The notes under the pieces: generated by a model | Seen by the model: only the letters and a program-made list of their open reading frames with translations | Told to the model about the DNA's origin: nothing | The model's database searches: none | Shown here: positions 6,489 through 11,871 of the stretch, piece by piece | Position numbering within the stretch: the stretch's first letter is position 1 | Layout: each line of letters starts with the position of its first letter | Program-made: the position numbers and the translations under genes | Source: Burkholderiales bacterium | Lineage (GTDB): Bacteria > Pseudomonadota > Gammaproteobacteria > Burkholderiales > Casimicrobiaceae | DNA length: 11,871 nt | Reading direction: 5' to 3' | NCBI GenBank assembly: GCA_025354075.1 | Contig: JANXNO010000337.1 | Location: forward strand, 1-11,871

Positions 6489-7442
6489 ATGCACAATTCT
6501 CCTGAAATAACGGCACCCTCCCTTCAAGCACCGCGATCCGCAAACGGCCCCGTCAGCGACATTCGCATCGGCATCGACCTCGGCGGCACCAAGATCGAGG
6601 CGGTGGCGCTGGCGGCCGATGGCACAGTGGCCTGGCGCGAGCGGGTGCCTACGCCCAAAGCCTCGGCTGAGGATATTTACGACGCGATTACCGGGTTGGT
6701 GGTGCGCTGTGAAGCGGCGCTCAACAACACCGCTAGCGTCGGCATCGGCACGCCCGGCTCGTTGTCGCCAAAGACCGGCCTATTGCGCGGATCAAACACG
6801 GTCGTGCTGAACGGCGAGCCAGTCAGGCAGGCGCTGGAAGCACGACTCAAGCGCGAGGTGCGCATGGCCAACGACGCCAATTGCTTCGCGCTGTCAGAAG
6901 CGGTGGATGGCGCGGGCGCGGGCGCGGTCAGCGTGTTCGGGGTCATTCTAGGCACCGGCGTGGGCGGCGGTGTGGTTATCAACGGACAGATTGTTAACGG
7001 CCTGCACGCGATTGCGGGCGAGTGGGGTCACAACCCATTGCCCTGGCCGACCGCCGACGAGCTGCCGGGCACGCGCTGCTATTGCGGCAAACCCGGTTGC
7101 ATCGAGACGTGGCTTTCAGGGCCCGGGATTGCGGCGCACTTCGCAGGCGGCAGCACACCCACCACGGAAATCGTGCAACGGGCGGCGGCGGGCGACGAGT
7201 TGGCGGAGACTTACTTACAACACGTCGAAGACCGTTTGGCGAGGGCGCTAGCGACGATCATCAACGTGCTCGACCCGGACGTGATCGTCCTTGGCGGTGG
7301 CGTTTCGAACATCGAACGGCTCTACGAAAACGTACCGCAACTATTGCCGAAATACGTGTTCAGTGAATTCGTAGAGACGAAAATCGCGCGCAATGTGCAC
7401 GGCGATTCGGGTGGAGTTCGGGGGGCTGCGTGGCTTTGGTAG
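6489..7442 (+). CDS. mak: ROK-family sugar kinase, probably fructokinase (Mak-like)
   Basis: A 317-residue ROK kinase that would phosphorylate a free hexose with ATP in the cytoplasm. The N-terminal phosphate loop is GIDLGGTK (28-35). The catalytic Asp129 lies in MANDAN (126-131). The ROK signature around GEWGHNPLPW (177-186) has Glu178 and the zinc ligand His181, and the zinc cluster CYCGKPGC supplies Cys197, Cys199 and Cys204. A second glycine loop, LGGGVSN, follows at 258-264. The run ANDANCFALSEAVDGAGAGA and the NPLPW segment are closest, from memory, to E. coli Mak (302 residues) rather than to NagK or NanK. The extra length is a 20-residue N-terminal extension. No good ribosome site precedes the only in-frame ATG. 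Exact sugar specificity (fructose, mannose or glucose) is inferred. Confidence 0.88.
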   Translation: MHNSPEITAPSLQAPRSANGPVSDIRIGIDLGGTKIEAVALAADGTVAWRERVPTPKASAEDIYDAITGLVVRCEAALNNTASVGIGTPGSLSPKTGLLRGSNTVVLNGEPVRQALEARLKREVRMANDANCFALSEAVDGAGAGAVSVFGVILGTGVGGGVVINGQIVNGLHAIAGEWGHNPLPWPTADELPGTRCYCGKPGCIETWLSGPGIAAHFAGGSTPTTEIVQRAAAGDELAETYLQHVEDRLARALATIINVLDPDVIVLGGGVSNIERLYENVPQLLPKYVFSEFVETKIARNVHGDSGGVRGAAWLW

Positions 7443-7449
7443 ATGCATC

Positions 7450-7506
7450 AGCTTTCTACTGAAATTGCCGTTGCGTTTGGGCTTAGATAGCAATTTAGCA
7501 GAAACT
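7450..7506 (+). repeat. Long imperfect hairpin just after the mak stop codon
   Basis: Arm 7450-7468 (AGCTTTCTACTGAAATTGC) pairs with arm 7490-7506 (GCAATTTAGCAGAAACT) over 16 Watson-Crick positions, with one mismatch and two single-base bulges around a 21-base loop. It begins eight bases after the mak stop. There is no U-tract after the right arm, so it is not a standard terminator. The sequence after it (7507-7584) holds ATAAACGC twice (7509-7516 and 7518-7525), CAGTCAGTCAG (7537-7547) and a small stem, CAGCT-CAA-AGCTG (7554-7566). Confidence 0.65.
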
Positions 7507-7584
7507 CGATAAACGCCATAAACGCTGGCTTTACCTCAGTCAGTCAGCGGTTGCAGCTCAAAGCTGTAGATAAAAATAGGTTTA

Positions 7585-7657
7585 GTAGGAGCGGTGAGAG
7601 CCGCGAAGAAGCGTCCACAAGCCAACGCGGGATGGCGGCGAAGGCTGCGGCTCCCAA
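7585..7657 (+). repeat. REP-like inverted pair between convergent mak and lplT
   Basis: The left unit reads GTAGGAGCGG and then GAGAGCCGCGAAG (7585-7607); it folds as GCGGT-GAGA-GCCGC. The right unit, read on the minus strand from 7657, gives GTTGGGAGCC, then GCAGCCTTCGCCGCC, and folds as GCAGC-CTTC-GCCGC. The two heads face opposite ways, the BIME-like arrangement of REP elements. The (T/G)AGGAGCGG...GCCGCGAA pattern is like REP families of Pseudomonas and Xanthomonas relatives. It occupies the gap between two convergent genes, a usual REP position, and may terminate or insulate transcription from both sides. The family assignment is by resemblance only. Confidence 0.6.
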
Positions 7658-7663
7658 CCGCCG

Positions 7664-8938
7664 CTAATGCTTGTCGCTTTTAGCAATAGCCAGCAATCGC
7701 GCCAGCTCCGCCGGATGATTGACCAGATTGGCTTTGTGCCAGCGGCCAATCACATACATAAATCCGGCGACCAACAGCCCAAATATCGCAACAGTGACGT
7801 AGACGGACAAGTCTAGGCTGATCATCAAGGTATAAAAGCCACCCAGCGCCAGAATCGCCGCCTGCTCGTTAAAGTTTTGCACGGCAATAGAGCGACCGGC
7901 ACCCATCAGCATGTGGCCGCGATGTTGCAGCAACGCATTCATCGGCACCACCAGATAGCCGCCAATGCCGCCAAGCAGAATCAAAAACGGTACGGCAACC
8001 CACAGATGGGTGATGAAGATCATCGCCGCCACCGCGAGGCCCATGCCGATGCCCAGTGGAATGACGTTGGTTGCCCGGTCAAGCGAGCAGCGCATCGACG
8101 CATACACGGCGCCCGCCGCCGTACCAATACCCACCACGCCGACTAGCGTGGTCGCTTCGGTCACACTGTAGGACAGCGCGGTTGCCGCCCATGCGATGAC
8201 GATAACTTTCAAGTTGCCAGCGGCACCCCAAAATAGCGTTGTTGTAGCCAGTGAAATTTGTCCCAGTTTGTCTTTCCATAACCGCGCGGTGCAATTCCAG
8301 AATTCAGGAAGCAAATGGGTCGCGTTGGGTATCGGCTGCATCGCCACACCAGTGTGTGGGATGCGCAGGTTGAATCCTGCCGCGACGACGTAAACCGCGA
8401 TCATGCAGGCGATCGCCGCCTCTGGCGCGGTGGCGATATCAAAGTCGAGCATGGGGAAGTCAAGATCCAGCAGCCAGTCACCAATTTTGGGGCCGACCAG
8501 CACGCCGCCAAGCACATTGCCCATGATGATCGAGAGAATGGTCAGACCTTCGATCCAGCCGTTGGCTTTGACCAATTGCGACGGTGGCAGCAGCTCGGTG
8601 AGGATGCCGTACTTGGCCGGTGAATACGCAGCAGCACCCAAACCTACCACCGAATACGCCAACAGCGGATGCGTCCCGAACAGAAGCGCCAGACAGCCAA
8701 TCACTTTGATCGAATTGGACACGAACATCACTCGCCCCTTCGGGAAGCGATCTGCAAAAGCGCCTACGAACGGGGCCAGAAAGACATAGAAAAAAGCAAA
8801 CAGCGGAACCAGTGCTGCACCCTGCCAGGCGGCTGCGCCGTCATAACGAAGCAATTGGTAAGCCGCCACAAAAAGCGCGTTATCAGCCAGCGAGCTGAAA
8901 AACTGCGCTGCCATGATCGTGTAAAACCCTCGCTGCAT
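7664..8938 (-). CDS. lplT: Lysophospholipid transporter LplT (MFS)
   Basis: A 424-residue major facilitator protein with about twelve hydrophobic segments. LplT flips lysophospholipids, such as lyso-PE, across the inner membrane so that they can be re-acylated on the cytoplasmic side. Diagnostic stretches are AQFFSSLADNALF near the N terminus, LAPFVGAFADRFPKGRVM (a variant of the MFS loop 2-3 motif), GLGAAAYSPAKYGILTEL and, late, GAGRSIAVQNFNEQ. These closely follow E. coli LplT. No acyltransferase domain is fused and no aas gene is present in the window, unlike the E. coli lplT-aas operon. The gene diverges from alr across 160 bp and converges on mak. REP-like units lie at both ends. Confidence 0.93.
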   Translation of the reverse strand: MQRGFYTIMAAQFFSSLADNALFVAAYQLLRYDGAAAWQGAALVPLFAFFYVFLAPFVGAFADRFPKGRVMFVSNSIKVIGCLALLFGTHPLLAYSVVGLGAAAYSPAKYGILTELLPPSQLVKANGWIEGLTILSIIMGNVLGGVLVGPKIGDWLLDLDFPMLDFDIATAPEAAIACMIAVYVVAAGFNLRIPHTGVAMQPIPNATHLLPEFWNCTARLWKDKLGQISLATTTLFWGAAGNLKVIVIAWAATALSYSVTEATTLVGVVGIGTAAGAVYASMRCSLDRATNVIPLGIGMGLAVAAMIFITHLWVAVPFLILLGGIGGYLVVPMNALLQHRGHMLMGAGRSIAVQNFNEQAAILALGGFYTLMISLDLSVYVTVAIFGLLVAGFMYVIGRWHKANLVNHPAELARLLAIAKSDKH

Positions 8939-8991
8939 GCGCTACTCGTTTCCTGCTTTTTTTGTTAGCTTGGTCTGGGCCCAGGCTTGTC

Positions 8992-9017
8992 GTGGGAGCC
9001 TCCCGCCACGAACGCGC
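8992..9017 (+). repeat. Solitary REP-like unit in the lplT/alr divergent gap
   Basis: GTGGGAGCC followed by TCCCGCCACGAACGCGC shares the GT(G/A)GGAGC...GCC(G/A)CGAA framework with the pair at 7585-7657. It forms an internal palindrome (GTGG...CCAC). Just before it, at 8975-8984, is a perfect 10-bp palindrome CTGGGCCCAG. This copy is more decayed or shorter than the pair on the other side of lplT. Confidence 0.45.
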
Positions 9018-9042
9018 TGCAACATGAAAACTGATACAGCGA

Positions 9043-9066
9043 CCTATGTCCAAAGAGTAGCATAGG
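9043..9066. promoter_or_regulatory. Dyad symmetry between lplT and alr, possible operator
   Basis: CCTATG (9043-9048) and CATAGG (9061-9066) form a perfect inverted repeat with a 12-base spacer, 32 bases before the alr ATG. The spacing of the half-sites, about 1.7 helical turns centre to centre, would suit a dimeric regulator, or the RNA could fold into a leader hairpin. No regulator is encoded nearby, and chance cannot be excluded. Confidence 0.3.
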
Positions 9067-9098
9067 ATTTAAACACCTACGTGATTGCCCACTGACCC

Positions 9099-10193
9099 AT
9101 GCCCCGCCCCATCCTTGCCACAATCGATAGCGCAGCACTGACGCACAACCTCGCGCTTGCCGCGCAATTGATATACGGCGCGCGCGTTTGGGCGGTGATC
9201 AAGGCGGACGCGTATGGTCACGGCATTGCCGTTGCTGCAACCGCGTTTGCCGCAGCCGATGGACTCGCGCTGATCGAAATTGAAAACGCAATTCGGCTAC
9301 GCGAGCTGGGCTGGAAGAAACCGATTTTGCTGCTCGAGGGCTGCTTCTCTGACGTCGACTGGCACGCCGCCGCCGAACATCGGTTGACCTGTGTGATTCA
9401 TTCCGACGAGCAGTTGAGTGAGTTTGAAGCGACGCCGTTGTCACGCAAGCTCGACATTTATCTCAAATTCAATACCGGCATGAACCGGCTCGGCTTCCGC
9501 GTTGATCGGGCGCGCGATCTGGTGGCCCGTCTGGCGCTGAATGTGGGCGTGGGCGAGATCACATTGATGACGCACTTCGCGCGGGCCGATGAAGCGGGCG
9601 GCCATCTTGAGCAGTTGCGCCTGTTCAACGAGGCCACCACCGGACTGCCCTACGCGCGCTCCCTGGCCAACTCAGCCGCCTGCTTCGACTTTGACCGTGT
9701 TGGCGGCGCTGCAACGGCCACCAGCAACGACAGCGCCCGCCCCGGCATCATGCTGTACGGGGCAACTCCTTTTACGCACTTGTCCCGCAGCGCCGCAGCG
9801 CTCAAGCTCAAACCGGCGATGACGCTGACGACCGAAGTCATTGGCGTGCAAACGCTGACTGTTGGGGACGCCGTGGGCTATGGCGCCACCTACACGGCGA
9901 CCCGCGCAGAGCGCGTCGCCGTCATCGCATGCGGTTACGCGGACGGCTACCCGCGCAGCGCCGGCACCGGCACGCCGATCATCGTTGCCGGCACTCGAAC
10001 GCGGGTGGTCGGACGCGTTTCCATGGACAAAATCACGGTTGATGTCACGGACATACCGCTCGCTCGTGTTGGTAGTGCGGTTGAGCTATGGGGCGCGCAG
10101 CTGCCCGTCGACGAAGTCGCCAACGCGGCCGGAACGATTGGCTACGAGCTATTGACGGCAGTCGCACCGCGCGTGCACCGCAGTGTGATCTAG
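9099..10193 (+). CDS. alr: Alanine racemase (PLP-dependent)
   Basis: Converts L-alanine to D-alanine for peptidoglycan stem peptides. The PLP-binding lysine is Lys35 in VIKADAYGHG (33-42). The opposite-face catalytic tyrosine is Tyr261 in VGYGATYTA (259-267). MTHFARADE, the Asp-Ser-Ala-Arg-Pro-Gly-Ile segment with LYGATPF, and the substrate-side GRVSMDKITVDVTD also match the family. At 364 residues it is normal for Alr/DadX. There is no D-amino-acid dehydrogenase (dadA) beside it, so the biosynthetic name alr is preferred over dadX. No Shine-Dalgarno is evident before the ATG, but the protein N terminus is typical. It diverges from lplT. A short hairpin, GCCCT...AGGGC (10201-10218), follows its stop without a U-tract. 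Confidence 0.95.
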   Translation: MPRPILATIDSAALTHNLALAAQLIYGARVWAVIKADAYGHGIAVAATAFAAADGLALIEIENAIRLRELGWKKPILLLEGCFSDVDWHAAAEHRLTCVIHSDEQLSEFEATPLSRKLDIYLKFNTGMNRLGFRVDRARDLVARLALNVGVGEITLMTHFARADEAGGHLEQLRLFNEATTGLPYARSLANSAACFDFDRVGGAATATSNDSARPGIMLYGATPFTHLSRSAAALKLKPAMTLTTEVIGVQTLTVGDAVGYGATYTATRAERVAVIACGYADGYPRSAGTGTPIIVAGTRTRVVGRVSMDKITVDVTDIPLARVGSAVELWGAQLPVDEVANAAGTIGYELLTAVAPRVHRSVI

Positions 10194-10360
10194 AGCCGCC
10201 GCCCTACCCCGCCAGGGCGTTGTCAACCCTCGGTACAATCAGAGCGTTTAAGCGGCGCACTGTGACTGGCGGTGTTTTGCTGCACTACAGGCAAATCCAG
10301 CTCAACAAAATCGTCACCCCGGGCATTACCGGTTTTCCACACACGAGGACTATTAACCAC

Positions 10361-11113
10361 ATGAACAAAATTTACGCACTGCTCGCAGCATTCCTGCTGG
10401 CCGGCTCGGCCTTCGCCACGGTCAATATCAACACCGCCACGCAATCGGAACTCGAAGCGCTGCCGGAAGTCGGCCCTGCTCGCGCCAAAGCGATCATCGA
10501 CTACCGCGCCAAAAATGGCCCGTTCAAGTCGAACGAAGACTTGATCAAAGTTGAAGGCATCGGCGACAAAAACTTTGTCGGCATGAAGGACAAAATCGCG
10601 ACCTCCGGCCCGACCAAAATCGACTGGAAAACCGAAGCCAAGAAAGAAGCCGCACCTAAAGCTGATGCTGCTAAAACCGCTGCACCTGCTGCCGACGCTG
10701 GCAAAAAAGACGCACCGAAAGCTGACGCCGGCAAACCTGCTGCACCTGCCGCCGCTGCTCCAGCTCCAGCCAAAGACGCGCCCAAAGCCGCTGCACCTGC
10801 TGCCGCCAAAGAGGCCCCGAAAGCTGCTGACAAGCCAATGACCAAAGAGGAAAAGGCTGCTGCTGACAAGGCCAAGAAAGACGAAGCGAAAAAAGCCAAG
10901 GCAGAAGCCAAAGCCAAGAAAGAAGCTGACAAAAAAGCCAAAGCTGAAGAAGCTAAAGCTAAAAAAGAAGCTGACGCTAAAGCAAAAAAAGACGCAGAAG
11001 CCAAGAAAAAGGCGGATGCTGCCAAAGCTAAAGAAGCTCCTACAAAAGACGCACCGAAAGCTGATGCTCCAAAAGCAGAAGCCAAAAAAGACGACACCCC
11101 TAAGAAGCCCTAG
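10361..11113 (+). CDS. Secreted helix-hairpin-helix (ComEA-type) protein with Lys/Ala-rich histone-like tail
   Basis: A 250-residue protein. Residues 1-19 are a signal peptide ending Ala-Phe-Ala. Residues 21-80 are a ComEA-type double helix-hairpin-helix DNA-binding domain: VNINTATQSELEALPEVG, then hairpins GPARAKAI (38-45) and EGIGDKNF (65-72). ComEA binds incoming DNA in the periplasm during natural transformation. The remaining 170 residues are unusual: 81-150 is Ala/Pro/Lys-rich with repeated APKADA and APKAA units, 151-227 is a Lys/Ala/Glu stretch likely to be a long helix, and 228-250 returns to Ala-Pro-Lys-Asp. Most family members stop soon after the HhH domain. The tail resembles histone H1-like or TolA-like low-complexity regions. 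The start is the ATG at 10361, with GAGGA at 10345-10349; an open frame upstream overlapping alr lacks a signal peptide. A terminator follows. Confidence 0.87.
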   Translation: MNKIYALLAAFLLAGSAFATVNINTATQSELEALPEVGPARAKAIIDYRAKNGPFKSNEDLIKVEGIGDKNFVGMKDKIATSGPTKIDWKTEAKKEAAPKADAAKTAAPAADAGKKDAPKADAGKPAAPAAAAPAPAKDAPKAAAPAAAKEAPKAADKPMTKEEKAAADKAKKDEAKKAKAEAKAKKEADKKAKAEEAKAKKEADAKAKKDAEAKKKADAAKAKEAPTKDAPKADAPKAEAKKDDTPKKP

Positions 11114-11132
11114 GCTTCCTTCGCTGTCCAGC

Positions 11133-11158
11133 AAAAACCCCGCTCTAGCGGGGTTTTT
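11133..11158 (+). terminator. Rho-independent terminator after the ComEA-type gene
   Basis: AAAAACCCCGC-TCTA-GCGGGGTTTTT: a six-pair G/C stem, extended by five A-T pairs, with a four-base loop and a T-run, 19 bases after the stop codon. It separates this gene from cysM. Confidence 0.93.
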
Positions 11159-11186
11159 CATTGCTGCCGCGCAAACCGGCAATACG

Positions 11187-11216
11187 TTGATAATTTGAGT
11201 TGTCCCTTTTACTTAT
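11187..11216 (+). promoter_or_regulatory. Weak candidate promoter for cysM
   Basis: TTGATA (11187-11192) could serve as a -35 box, with ACTTAT (11211-11216) as a poor -10 after 18 bases. cysM must have its own promoter, because a strong terminator lies between it and the gene before. The boxes themselves are weak matches, so the exact position is uncertain. Confidence 0.25.
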
Positions 11217-11242
11217 CGGTTCGCGCCCCCAATTCAGACAGC

Positions 11243-11871
11243 ATGTATCCCACCATCGACTCCACCATCGGCAACACGCCGCTCGTTCGCCTGCAACGCC
11301 TCCCGAAAATGTTTGGCGTGCCGGACAGTACGGTCATCCTCGGCAAGCTCGAAGGCAACAATCCAGCAGGCAGCGTCAAGGATCGCCCCGCGTATTCGAT
11401 GATCGTCGAAGCGGAAAAGCGCGGCACCATTAATCCGGGTGACACGCTGATCGAGGCGACCTCGGGCAACACTGGCATTGCGCTCGCGATGGTTGCCGCC
11501 ATGCGTGGCTACAAGATGCTGCTGGTGATGCCCGAGAATCAGTCCATCGAACGCCGCCAGTCCATGAAGGCGTACGGTGCCGAACTGATTCTGGTATCGA
11601 AGGAAAAAGGCATCGAGGGCGCGCGTGATCTCGCCGTGGAGCTGGAGCAGCAGGGCAAAGGCCGGGTGCTGGATCAGTTCGCCAACCCTGACAATCCGCT
11701 GGCGCATTACACCGGCACCGGCCCCGAAATCTGGCGACAAACGGGTGGTCGCGTGACTCATTTCGTGAGCGCGATGGGCACTACCGGAACCATCACTGGC
11801 ATCTCGAATTACCTCAAAGAACAAAACGAAAACATCGTGATCGTCGGCGCGCAGCCGACGGACGGTTCAAG
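11243..11871 (+). CDS. cysM: Cysteine synthase B, CysM (3' end beyond window)
   Basis: A PLP enzyme that makes cysteine from O-acetylserine with sulfide, and in CysM also with thiosulfate, giving S-sulfocysteine. The frame runs open from the ATG at 11243 to the window end (about 209 residues of roughly 300). TIGNTPLVRLQR opens the protein. The lysine loop reads LEGNNPAGSVKDR with PLP-binding Lys46. The form Gly-Asn-Asn-Pro-Ala-Gly-Ser separates CysM from CysK. EATSGNTGIALAM (substrate loop), NPDNPLAHYTGTGPEIW and the phosphate loop MGTTGTITG all follow E. coli CysM. No strong ribosome site is visible before the ATG. Confidence 0.95.
   Translation, partial: MYPTIDSTIGNTPLVRLQRLPKMFGVPDSTVILGKLEGNNPAGSVKDRPAYSMIVEAEKRGTINPGDTLIEATSGNTGIALAMVAAMRGYKMLLVMPENQSIERRQSMKAYGAELILVSKEKGIEGARDLAVELEQQGKGRVLDQFANPDNPLAHYTGTGPEIWRQTGGRVTHFVSAMGTTGTITGISNYLKEQNENIVIVGAQPTDGS

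Noticed and set aside
10220..10239. TTGTCA...TACAAT as a promoter for the ComEA-type gene
   Set aside because: The spacing between the two boxes is only 8 bases, too short for sigma-70. TACAAT alone may be a -10, but no -35 is seen at the proper distance.
10088..10360. A longer frame upstream of the ComEA-type gene reaching back into alr
   Set aside because: Starting there would bury the signal peptide at residue 92 and overlap alr by over 100 bases. The ATG at 10361 gives a clean signal peptide and has GAGGA upstream.
10223..11182. A 319-codon minus-strand frame opposite the ComEA-type gene, rich in Phe, Ser and Gly
   Set aside because: It is the mirror of the Lys-rich tail: AAA/AAG codons read as TTT/CTT on the other strand. 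It has no ribosome site and crosses the terminator and the HhH domain, which is the clear gene.

Overview
The window is about 11.9 kb of gene-dense, GC-rich chromosomal DNA. It looks like a betaproteobacterium, probably Burkholderiales. This rests on an lplT/alr divergent pair, a comEA-like gene beside cysM, E. coli-type long MsrA and Mak homologues, and short intergenic gaps. The family calls come from motifs read by eye. The taxonomic call is an inference, since no 16S or database search was available. No tRNA, rRNA, CRISPR array, phage gene or transposase was found.

Layout. (1) Positions 1-1495, plus strand: the 3' end of a barrel-like envelope protein gene, a PaaI-type hotdog thioesterase, and a SMUG1-like uracil-DNA glycosylase that overlaps the thioesterase by 4 bp. 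(2) Positions 1508-3821, minus strand: a three-gene unit read right to left, comprising a 4-helix membrane protein, an M48 zinc metallopeptidase and murB. Gaps are 11 and 14 bp, and the peptidase ribosome site overlaps the upstream stop codon. (3) Positions 3926-4621: msrA on the plus strand, divergent from (2). (4) Positions 4622-4916: a non-coding gap holding a long imperfect hairpin. (5) Positions 4917-6433: an exported alpha/beta-hydrolase lipoprotein followed by a strong UUCG-loop terminator. (6) Positions 6489-7442: a ROK sugar kinase resembling Mak fructokinase. (7) Positions 7443-7663: a repeat-rich gap with a long hairpin and a REP-like inverted pair. (8) Positions 7664-8938, minus strand: lplT, divergent from alr (9099-10193) across a 160-bp gap with another REP-like unit. 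(9) Positions 10361-11158: a secreted helix-hairpin-helix (ComEA-type) protein with a 170-residue Lys/Ala/Pro tail, closed by a strong terminator. (10) Position 11243 to the end: cysM, cut by the window edge.

Most genes are housekeeping: envelope and peptidoglycan building (murB, alr, M48 peptidase, lplT), repair (SMUG1-like, MsrA), sugar entry (mak) and cysteine synthesis (cysM). I see no defence or mobile system. The parts most worth a second look are the histone-like tail on the ComEA-type protein with its A6/A7 tracts, the long post-stop hairpins after msrA and mak with a shared short motif, the REP-like units flanking lplT, and the unrecognised membrane protein coupled to the M48 peptidase and murB.
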